Part shown: positions 1 through 6,102 of the stretch, piece by piece
How the letters are laid out: every line of letters starts with the position of its first letter
Numbering within the stretch: the stretch's first letter is position 1
Origin: an uncultured Euryhalocaulis sp.
GTDB taxonomy: Bacteria; Pseudomonadota; Alphaproteobacteria; Caulobacterales; Maricaulaceae
Assembly (NCBI GenBank): GCA_913055605.1
Contig: CAJXKJ010000030.1
Location: 1 to 35,044 of the forward strand
DNA length: 35,044 nucleotides
Direction of reading: 5' to 3'
Translations under genes and position numbers: made by a program
The notes under the pieces: generated by a model
The model's input: only the letters and a program-made list of their open reading frames with translations
Told to the model about the DNA's origin: nothing
Databases searched by the model: none

Positions 1-2832
1 GCCGGCGAGCTGCCGGTGCGGCTGGACGTCGAGGGCGGGCCGCAACAGGGCTGGCGCGGCTGGGCCGACGCCGGGGAGGGCGCGGTCGCCTGGCGCGGCT
101 GGCGCAGCGCGGTCGGCGGCGGCGAGGCGGAATTCGAAATGATCGGCGACGGCCTGCTGGCCCGCGCCACGCTGAACCTGTCCGACCTGGACGGGCCGCT
201 TGCCCATGCGGACTCCGCGGTCGCCGCGGCGACGGTGCGGCTGGAGGGGCTGGAGCAGGGCTTCGCCAACGCCAGCGGCCAGGCGGCGCTGAACCTGGCG
301 GCCGAAGGCGCCGGGGCGGCGGACCCGGACGCGGCGGCGCGCACGCTGATCGCCGCGGACCGCTGGCGCGGGATCGCCACGGTCGGGGCGCTGGCCGATC
401 CGCTGGCCGAGCGTGTGGCCCAGACGCTGGCGGGCGCGGATGCGGGGCTGGCCCTGATGGCGGACGTGTCGCCCGAGGCGGTGCGGATTTCGCTGGAGGA
501 GCCGGCGCGCATCGACGGCGAGGCCGGGCCGGATTTCACGCTGTCGCCCGCGGACGGACCGCTGCTAGACTGGAGCCGGACCGGGGGCGGCTGGACCGTC
601 GACGCGGCGCTGTCGGCGAGCGGCGGGCCGGAGCTGGACGCCCGCGAGTTGCGCGCCGCCTATGATAGCGGGCTGTCCAGCCTGCATTTCGAAGGCGATC
701 TGGCCCCCTTCGGCGACGGCGTGACGATGATCGGGGCGGAGGGGCTGACCGCCGACTGGACCCGCACCGAAACCGGCTGGCGCGCGGAGACGGGCGGGGC
801 GGCGCTGTTTTCCGGCGACGTTCCGCTGATGACCCTGGAAGGCGCGCGGCTGGACGGCGCAGTGCGGATCGACGCCGAGGACGGCGTGGTGCGGGTGAGT
901 CCCGCAGCGCCGGACGGGACCGCGGCGATCGACGCGCAGGTCCTGACCACGTCCGCGGCGCGGTTCGAAGGATTTTCCGCCCGTCTGGCGCCGGACTTCA
1001 CCTGGGCCGGCGGGACGTATCAGGCGCAGCCGGGCGATGCGCCGCTGGAGGTTGCGGCGGACGTCACCGAGACGGCCTCCATGCGTGTGGCCGATCTGCG
1101 CTTCGCCGCGCCGCAGGGCGGGCTGACTTTGGACGGGCAGGACGGGGCGTTCCATCTGGACACCGGCGCGGCGCCGATGCGCCTGTCCATCGGCGAGGTG
1201 GTGGGCGGCAGCTGGACCGCGCGCGGGGTGGAGAGCGCGGCGGTGCGCGGGGCGGGCGGGCCGCTGATCCAGCGCACCGAATCCGGCGAGACCTTCCTGA
1301 ATGCGCTGGCCGATGACGGGCGGGCGGAGTCCTTCGCGCTGGTCTCCGGCACCACGTTCCGGAACATCAGCGCGCGCGACCTGCGCCTGTCCGGCCCGGT
1401 AACGCCGGAGATGAAGCTGGACGCCGCAACGCCGGAGGTCACCGCGCTGGTCGACACGCTGGGCCGCACCGATCTGGCGCTGCAGACCGGGGAGGCGAGC
1501 GCGATCCTGTCCACCGCGCCGGGCGCGCCGATGTCGGCGCGGTTTTCCGTCACCGACACGCGGCTGAGCGGCGAGGCGCTGATCGTCGACCTGGCGCAGA
1601 TGAGCGCGCGGGGACAGGCGGTGTTCGCCGACCCGCTGCGCGCCAGCATCGACATCGAGAACGCCGTCGTGGTCTCTCCGGGCGAGCCGCCGATGCTGAC
1701 GCCCGCGACGCTGAGCGGGGAGCTGACCGCCGCCGAGGGGCTGGTGAGGATGGACCTGACCGGAGAGGCCGAGGGCGCGCCGGACGGGTCGATCACCGTG
1801 GACCTGCTGCACAATCTGAACACCGGGGTGGGCGAGGCGCATGTCGACGTGCCGCGCATAACATTCACCGACGGCGGCCCGCAGCCGCAGGACATGATCG
1901 CCTCGCTGAAAGGCCTGGTCGCCAATGTGTCCGGCCCGGCGGAGGCGCATTTCACCGCCCAGTGGTACGGCAATGCGGTGCGGTCCTCCGGCGTCGTGGT
2001 GCTGGACAATCTGGACATCGCCACGCGCTTCGGCCCGATCGAGGACGTGTCGACCGAATTCGCGCTGTCCAGCCTGGCGCCGCTGCTGACCGCCGAGCCG
2101 CAGACCGTGTCGCTGGGCGCGTTCAATCCGGGCGTGCCGGTGGAGGGCGGGGAGATCGCGATCTCCCTTCTGCCCGACCGGCGGATCGGGCTGGAAGAGG
2201 CGGTGTGGCCGTTCGCGGGCGGGACCATCGCGGTGGAGCCGTTCATCTGGGACCCGGCGGAGGGCGAACACAAGGCCGCCCTGATCGCCGAGCACATCAA
2301 CCTGGCCTCTCTCGTTGCGCTGTTCGGCAACGAGTCGCTGGGCGCGGGCGGATCGGTTTCAGGGCGGATGCCGCTGTCCATCTCCGAAGGCAATATCGTG
2401 ATCGAGAACGCCGTGCTGAGCGGCGACGGGGAGGGGTTCGTCTCCTATGAAGGAGAGGCGACCAACGCCGCGTCGGAGGCGAACCAGCAGGCGAACCTGG
2501 CGTTCCGCGCGCTGGAGAATCTGCGCTATCGCGTGCTGGAGGTGACGCTGGACGGGCCGGTGGCGGGCGAGATGGATTTGGTCGTCACCATGGAGGGCTT
2601 CAATCCCGACGTGCTGAACGGCTATCCGTTCCGCTTCCGCATCGCGCTGGCCGCCGACTTCATGCGCCTGCTGCGCGACACCACGCAGGGCTTCCGCATC
2701 CGCCAGCAGATCCAGCGCAGCCTGGAGGACGAGGGGATGGGGGAAGGCGTGACGATCGAGGCCGGACCGGCGCCGGGCGGGATGGACACCCCGCCGCCCG
2801 GACTGGATACGCCCCCGCCGGGCCTTGAGTAG
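1..2832 (+). CDS. ydbH: YdbH-family AsmA-like intermembrane lipid-transport protein (5' partial)
   Basis: The reading frame is open from base 1, so the start lies upstream; 943 residues are visible. The protein is a long, beta-rich, low-complexity repeat of short strands, as expected of AsmA-like groove proteins, and it lacks enzyme motifs. The assignment rests on this architecture and above all on the two genes that follow, a YnbE-type lipoprotein and a YdbL (DUF1318) protein, because ydbH-ynbE-ydbL is a known conserved trio. In E. coli YdbH is anchored in the inner membrane and helps move phospholipids to the outer membrane, partly redundantly with TamB and YhdP. The C-terminus is odd: it ends in a Pro/Gly-rich tail with two copies of a DTPPPG unit (codons near 2784-2825), probably a disordered tail. 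The N-terminal membrane anchor cannot be seen here. Confidence 0.8.
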   Translation, partial: AGELPVRLDVEGGPQQGWRGWADAGEGAVAWRGWRSAVGGGEAEFEMIGDGLLARATLNLSDLDGPLAHADSAVAAATVRLEGLEQGFANASGQAALNLAAEGAGAADPDAAARTLIAADRWRGIATVGALADPLAERVAQTLAGADAGLALMADVSPEAVRISLEEPARIDGEAGPDFTLSPADGPLLDWSRTGGGWTVDAALSASGGPELDARELRAAYDSGLSSLHFEGDLAPFGDGVTMIGAEGLTADWTRTETGWRAETGGAALFSGDVPLMTLEGARLDGAVRIDAEDGVVRVSPAAPDGTAAIDAQVLTTSAARFEGFSARLAPDFTWAGGTYQAQPGDAPLEVAADVTETASMRVADLRFAAPQGGLTLDGQDGAFHLDTGAAPMRLSIGEVVGGSWTARGVESAAVRGAGGPLIQRTESGETFLNALADDGRAESFALVSGTTFRNISARDLRLSGPVTPEMKLDAATPEVTALVDTLGRTDLALQTGEASAILSTAPGAPMSARFSVTDTRLSGEALIVDLAQMSARGQAVFADPLRASIDIENAVVVSPGEPPMLTPATLSGELTAAEGLVRMDLTGEAEGAPDGSITVDLLHNLNTGVGEAHVDVPRITFTDGGPQPQDMIASLKGLVANVSGPAEAHFTAQWYGNAVRSSGVVVLDNLDIATRFGPIEDVSTEFALSSLAPLLTAEPQTVSLGAFNPGVPVEGGEIAISLLPDRRIGLEEAVWPFAGGTIAVEPFIWDPAEGEHKAALIAEHINLASLVALFGNESLGAGGSVSGRMPLSISEGNIVIENAVLSGDGEGFVSYEGEATNAASEANQQANLAFRALENLRYRVLEVTLDGPVAGEMDLVVTMEGFNPDVLNGYPFRFRIALAADFMRLLRDTTQGFRIRQQIQRSLEDEGMGEGVTIEAGPAPGGMDTPPPGLDTPPPGLE

Positions 2833-2833
2833 G

Positions 2834-2857
2834 GCTCTTGAGACAGCTCTTGAGACG
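2834..2857. repeat. Two tandem 12-bp repeats just after the ydbH stop
   Basis: GCTCTTGAGACA (2834-2845) is followed at once by GCTCTTGAGACG (2846-2857). The last 12 bases of ydbH (2821-2832, GGCCTTGAGTAG) look like a degraded third copy containing the stop codon. This suggests slippage or local duplication at the gene end. No function is evident. Confidence 0.8.
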
Positions 2858-2923
2858 GGCGGGGGTTAATGCTGAGTTCAGGCAGGCTTTGCCAGACTGC
2901 CGGCGAATGATGGAGACTGAAGG

Positions 2924-3124
2924 ATGAAGCGGGTATTCGCACCCTTGGCCCTCGCGGCCGCGCCGGCAGCGGCCCTGACCGCCGCATGCACGCCCACCGT
3001 ACAGGTGGCCGCGCCCGACCGGCCTATCGAGATCAATCTGAACGTGAAGATCGATCAGGAAATTCGCGTCCGTCTGGATCGCGAGGTCGAAGACCTGATC
3101 AGCAACAATCCCGACATCTTCTAG
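2924..3124 (+). CDS. ynbE: YnbE-family outer-membrane lipoprotein
   Basis: This 66-aa protein has a signal peptide (M1-A21) ending in a lipobox-like LTAAC, with Cys22 as the lipidated residue. The mature part carries an Ile/Asn/Leu-rich strand (about residues 35-45, IEINLNVKID) and an acidic end, as in YnbE proteins. In E. coli YnbE is an outer-membrane lipoprotein that meets YdbH and completes a periplasm-spanning bridge for phospholipid transport. It lies 91 bp after ydbH, and ydbL follows 11 bp after its stop, so the three are probably one operon. The lipobox has Thr rather than Leu at -3, which is mildly unusual but follows a normal hydrophobic stretch. Confidence 0.85.
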   Translation: MKRVFAPLALAAAPAAALTAACTPTVQVAAPDRPIEINLNVKIDQEIRVRLDREVEDLISNNPDIF

Positions 3125-3135
3125 GAGGGGCCGCT

Positions 3136-3498
3136 ATGTCCCGCATCAAAGCATTTCTGGCGGCAATCGCGCTGGTTGTCGCTCCGGCGCTGGCGCCGGT
3201 TCTTGCGCCCGCAACCGCCCAGGCCGCGAGCCCGGCCATCGAGGCCGCCAAGGCCAACGGCAAGGTCGGCGAGCGCGCCGACGGCTATCTGGGCTTCGTC
3301 GCCGAGCAGGTCGACCAGTCGCTGGTCGCCGAAGTGGAAGAGACCAATATCCAGCGCCGCGCCGAATACACGCGGCTGGCGCAGGAGCAGGGCCTGTCCG
3401 TGGAGGCGGTGGCGGCGGTGACGGCCGAAAAGCTGATCGGCCGCCTGCCCGCCGGCCAGTGGTACAAGAACGTCAATAACCAGTGGGTGCAGAAATAA
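3136..3498 (+). CDS. ydbL: YdbL-family (DUF1318) periplasmic protein
   Basis: This 120-aa protein has a cleavable signal peptide (about residues 1-30, ending AQA). The mature domain has the DUF1318 pattern: an AAKANGKVGE segment, a DGYLGFV motif, an amphipathic helix with RRAEYTRLAQ, and a C-terminal GQWYKNVNNQW segment. The ATG at 3136 is preferred over an upstream in-frame start because a strong Shine-Dalgarno sequence (AGGAGGGG, 3123-3130) overlaps the ynbE stop codon, indicating translational coupling. In E. coli YdbL is the periplasmic partner that modulates YdbH-YnbE assembly. A 12-bp-stem hairpin follows the gene. Confidence 0.88.
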   Translation: MSRIKAFLAAIALVVAPALAPVLAPATAQAASPAIEAAKANGKVGERADGYLGFVAEQVDQSLVAEVEETNIQRRAEYTRLAQEQGLSVEAVAAVTAEKLIGRLPAGQWYKNVNNQWVQK

Positions 3499-3505
3499 TG
3501 TCGCA

Positions 3506-3537
3506 GGGGCGCCGCGGCCGATGCGCCGCGGCGCCCC
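3506..3537 (+). terminator. Long hairpin after ydbL, probable terminator
   Basis: A perfect 12-bp inverted repeat (3506-3517 and 3526-3537, arms GGGGCGCCGCGG/CCGCGGCGCCCC) has an 8-nt loop. It starts 7 bp after the ydbL stop. There is no U-tract, so it may act as an mRNA 3'-end stabiliser or a poor intrinsic terminator. Confidence 0.6.
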
Positions 3538-3556
3538 CGGGCCTATCTCTGCAGGC

Positions 3557-3793
3557 ATGAAAACCTTTCTGTTCGTCGGCGCGGCGCTGGCGGCGCTGTG
3601 CGCCGCGGTGATCTTCGGCGCCTGGGGCTGGCTGCAGGCCGGCGGCGTCTCCATCGGCATGCATGGCTGGATTGCGCTGACTCTGGGCACGGTGCTGACC
3701 GCCGGGGTTGGCGCCGGCCTGATGGCGCTGGTCTTTTTCAGTTCGCGGCGCGGCTATGACGAAGCGGCGCACTGGGAAGACCCCGACCAGTAG
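3557..3793 (+). CDS. Small two-helix membrane protein, unknown function
   Basis: This 78-aa protein has two predicted membrane helices: residues about 4-25 (FLFVGAALAALCAAVIFGAW) and about 40-62 (IALTLGTVLTAGVGAGLMALVF). A short charged, aspartate-rich cytoplasmic tail (SSRRGYDEAAHWEDPDQ) follows. The ATG at 3557 is chosen over one at 3521 because the upstream start lies inside the ydbL hairpin and would add a proline/glycine-rich stretch before the first helix. I do not recognise the family beyond a generic small alphaproteobacterial membrane protein. It converges with the minus-strand CWC gene 9 bp away. Confidence 0.7.
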   Translation: MKTFLFVGAALAALCAAVIFGAWGWLQAGGVSIGMHGWIALTLGTVLTAGVGAGLMALVFFSSRRGYDEAAHWEDPDQ

Positions 3794-3802
3794 ACGCCGC
3801 GC

Positions 3803-4018
3803 CTATGCGCCGGGCGGCGGGTTCGCCTTCGCCAGCATCGCTTTCAGACAGTCCGGACACAGGCAGGCGGCCGCGCCGTCTTGCATCGGGATGCGCGGCA
3901 GGGCCATGCACCAGCACTCCGCCGCCGCGCCGGCCTGCGCCCCGCATGCGAAGGCCGCGCCGCAGCGGTCGCAGGCGGCGTTCGCGGCCATTGGCGCGGG
4001 CGCGTCCGGTGCGGTCAT
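3803..4018 (-). CDS. Cysteine-rich CWC-family small protein
   Basis: The 71-aa protein carries the cysteine-rich CWC pattern: CDRCGAAFACG, then CWCMALPRIP, then CLCPDCL. That gives eight cysteines in three clusters, consistent with a small metal-binding (zinc ribbon-like) fold, although no function has been established for the family. The ATG at 4018 is used; a TTG four codons upstream (4030) is an alternative. It is divergent from chpT, with 75 bp between the two starts. Confidence 0.82.
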   Translation of the reverse strand: MTAPDAPAPMAANAACDRCGAAFACGAQAGAAAECWCMALPRIPMQDGAAACLCPDCLKAMLAKANPPPGA

Positions 4019-4093
4019 TGGCGAATCCAATCGGCAGGCTTTTGGCCGGACATGTTCAGGTTGGATTTACGCCGAATCGCATACAACACCGGG

Positions 4094-4735
4094 ATGAGCG
4101 AGGCGATGCCAAAGGCGAGCGACCTGGCGGCGCTGATGTGCGCCCGGGTCTGTCACGACCTTGTCGGACCGGTCAGCGCGACCGGAACGGCCCTGTCCAT
4201 TTTCGACGAACCGGACTCCGCGGACATGCGCGAAGACGCGCTGCGCCTGGTGCGCGAAAGCGCCGAGCATATGCGGGCGAAGCTGGAGTTCGCGCGGCTG
4301 GCCTTCGGCGCCGGCGGCTCGGCCCCCGGCGAGGTGGAGGTCGCGATGATCCAGCGGCTGGCGGGGGACATGTTCCGCTCCGCCAAGGCGCAGCTGGAAT
4401 GGCGGACCGAGGCGACGAGCCTGCCCAAGCTGGGCGCGCGCCTGCTGCTGAACCTGATCCTTCTGGCGGTCGAATCCGCGCCGCGCGGCGGCGAGGTGCG
4501 GATCGAGGCCACGCGCAGCGGCGGTGTGCGCCTGCGCGTCGTCGCCATCGGCCCACGGGCCAAGCTGCTGCCCGGCGCGGCGGCGGCGCTGGACGGCGGA
4601 ATTCCCGAAGGCGGTTTCGACGGGCGCACGGCCCAGCCGCTCTACGCCAAGACCATCGCGGAGGAAGCGGGCGGGCGCCTGGAGGCCCGGACCGAGGAAG
4701 AGCGGGTCGAATTGACCGCCCTGATCCCGGAATAG
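4094..4735 (+). CDS. chpT: ChpT-type histidine phosphotransferase of the CtrA phosphorelay
   Basis: The 213-aa protein has the family signature near the N-terminus, LAALMCARVCHDLVGPVSA, with His21 as the likely phosphorylated residue. Helical segments follow (MREDALRLVRESAEHMRAKLEFARLAFG), then a degenerate GHKL-like C-terminal domain (about 100-213) without an obvious ATP-binding motif, as in ChpT. In Caulobacter ChpT receives phosphate from CckA and passes it to CtrA and CpdR, controlling the cell cycle and flagellar gene expression. Length is close to the Caulobacter protein. The downstream genes on the same strand are a single-domain response regulator and a CheR-like methyltransferase, so the context is signalling. 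Start choice: ATG 4094, in front of the conserved region; the upstream in-frame extension runs through the divergent CWC gene. Confidence 0.9.
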   Translation: MSEAMPKASDLAALMCARVCHDLVGPVSATGTALSIFDEPDSADMREDALRLVRESAEHMRAKLEFARLAFGAGGSAPGEVEVAMIQRLAGDMFRSAKAQLEWRTEATSLPKLGARLLLNLILLAVESAPRGGEVRIEATRSGGVRLRVVAIGPRAKLLPGAAAALDGGIPEGGFDGRTAQPLYAKTIAEEAGGRLEARTEEERVELTALIPE

Positions 4736-4786
4736 GCTGATTTTTCAGGCATTTCCGGATTTCCGGAGCGCGCCGCGGGCAAATCC

Positions 4787-4801
4787 TTAGCAGGCCGTTA
4801 A
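4787..4801 (+). promoter_or_regulatory. Near-consensus CtrA box upstream of the response regulator
   Basis: TTAG-CAGGCCG-TTAA matches the CtrA full site TTAA-N7-TTAA with one mismatch and the exact 7-nt spacer. It lies 41 bp upstream of the start codon at 4843, in the 107-bp gap after chpT. Regulation by CtrA is inferred. Confidence 0.55.
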
Positions 4802-4842
4802 CCGACTCAGGGCGATCATCGTCCGGGAAGGGAAAGTCTGCG

Positions 4843-5220
4843 ATGAAACAATGCCTTGTGGTCGACGATTCGCGGGTGATCAGGAAAGTCGCGCGCCGCA
4901 TCCTGGAAGGGATGGGGTTCGAGTGCGACGAGGCCGGGGACGGCGCGGCGGCGCTGACCGCCTGCCGCCATCAGATGCCTGACGCCGTCCTGCTGGACTG
5001 GTCGATGCCGGTGATGAACGGGCTCGATTTCCTGAAGGCCCTGCGCAAGGAGCCGGGCGGCGAAAAGCCGGTCGTGGTCTTCTGCACCACCGAGAACGAC
5101 ATGGCGCACATCACCGAGGCGCTGCGCCACGGCGCGGACGAATATGTGATGAAGCCGTTCGACGAAGATATCCTGGAATCGAAATTCGCGGACGCCGGCC
5201 TCGCGCCGGCGGCAGCGTAG
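4843..5220 (+). CDS. Single-domain CheY-like response regulator
   Basis: This 125-aa protein is a bare receiver domain with all key residues: acidic pocket D8-D9, phospho-acceptor D52 in LLDWSMPVMNG, T82/T83 after VVVFC, and K104 in VMKPF. It has no output domain, so it must act through partners. It lies downstream of chpT behind a CtrA-like box and is 8 bp from a CheR-like gene, suggesting a role in motility or cell-cycle signalling. It could be a chemotaxis CheY, a CpdR/DivK-like adaptor, or a c-di-GMP-responsive Cle-type regulator. The sequence alone does not decide among these. Confidence 0.9.
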   Translation: MKQCLVVDDSRVIRKVARRILEGMGFECDEAGDGAAALTACRHQMPDAVLLDWSMPVMNGLDFLKALRKEPGGEKPVVVFCTTENDMAHITEALRHGADEYVMKPFDEDILESKFADAGLAPAAA

Positions 5221-5228
5221 GAGGGGCG

Positions 5229-6086
5229 GTGCGCGTGGACCGGGCGGAACTGCTTGCGTTCACGGGCGCGCTGACCCGGCGCCGCGCCGGGTTCGACATC
5301 CCGCGCGGGTCGGGGGCGGTGGAGCTGCGCCTGGGCACGCTGGCCCGGCGCGAGGGGCTGGATTCGGTCTGGACGATGCTGTCCTCGATCCGCCGGCAGC
5401 CGGACTCCAAGCTGGCCGCCGAGGCGGTGGAGGCGCTGGCCCCGCGCGACACCTGGTTCTTCCGCGACCGCGCCCCGTTCCAGCATTTCGCCGACGCCAT
5501 CCTGCCCGAGGCGCTGATGCAGGCCGGGCCGACGCGCGCGGTGCGGATCTGGAGCGCCGGGTGCGGCGCGGGACAGGAAGCCTATTCGCTGGCCATGCTG
5601 GCCGAAGAGCGCCGGGCGCGCGGCGTCCGCGTGGACGCCGCCATCGTCGCCACCGACCTGTCGCGCGCCGCGGTGCGCCGGGGCGCGCAGGGCGTCTATG
5701 ACCAGTTCGAGGTTCAGCGCGGCCTGCCGATCCGCCGCCTGGTCGAGCATTTCGACAAGGAGGGCGAGGACTGGCGCGTCAATTCGGCGCTGCGCCGGAT
5801 GGTGGATTTCCGCCTGGTGAATTTCCTGCGCGACTTCAGCGCGCTGGGCGAGTTCGACGTGATCTTCCTGCGCCACGTCCTGACCCATATGTCGCCGCAG
5901 ATTCACGACCGGGTGCTGGGGCGTGTGATGGACCATCTGCGCCCCGACGGCTGGCTGGTGCTGGGCCCGTGGGAGACGCCGGGCAATCTGGCGGCCGACC
6001 TGGACCCGGCGCCGGGCGTGGACGGCGTGTTCCGCAAGCGGCCGGAGGCGCGCGCCGACCGCCGGGTCGAACCGCGCGCCGCCTGA
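5229..6086 (+). CDS. CheR-like protein methyltransferase
   Basis: The 285-aa protein follows the CheR plan: an N-terminal helical domain (about 1-85) containing APRDTWFFRDRAPFQHF where classical CheR has a TNET-FFR motif, the AdoMet-binding loop IWSAGCGAGQEAYSLAML (about 107-124), ATDLS, VNFLRD, and VIFLRHVLTHM in place of the usual VIFCRNVL. CheR methylates glutamates of chemoreceptors using S-adenosylmethionine. The start is GTG 5229, with GGAGG overlapping the stop of the response regulator, so the two are co-translated. No receptor, cheA, cheW or cheB is visible nearby, so the target may be a distant receptor or another signalling protein. The substitutions in the substrate-side motifs leave substrate specificity open. 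Confidence 0.85.
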   Translation: MRVDRAELLAFTGALTRRRAGFDIPRGSGAVELRLGTLARREGLDSVWTMLSSIRRQPDSKLAAEAVEALAPRDTWFFRDRAPFQHFADAILPEALMQAGPTRAVRIWSAGCGAGQEAYSLAMLAEERRARGVRVDAAIVATDLSRAAVRRGAQGVYDQFEVQRGLPIRRLVEHFDKEGEDWRVNSALRRMVDFRLVNFLRDFSALGEFDVIFLRHVLTHMSPQIHDRVLGRVMDHLRPDGWLVLGPWETPGNLAADLDPAPGVDGVFRKRPEARADRRVEPRAA

Positions 6087-6102
6087 CCGGACCTGCGTCC
6101 CT

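Noticed and set aside
565-2295. Long minus-strand ORF opposite ydbH
   Set aside because: Arg/Gly/Pro/Ala-rich translation without domains, lying fully opposite a supported gene; a shadow from high GC at third positions.
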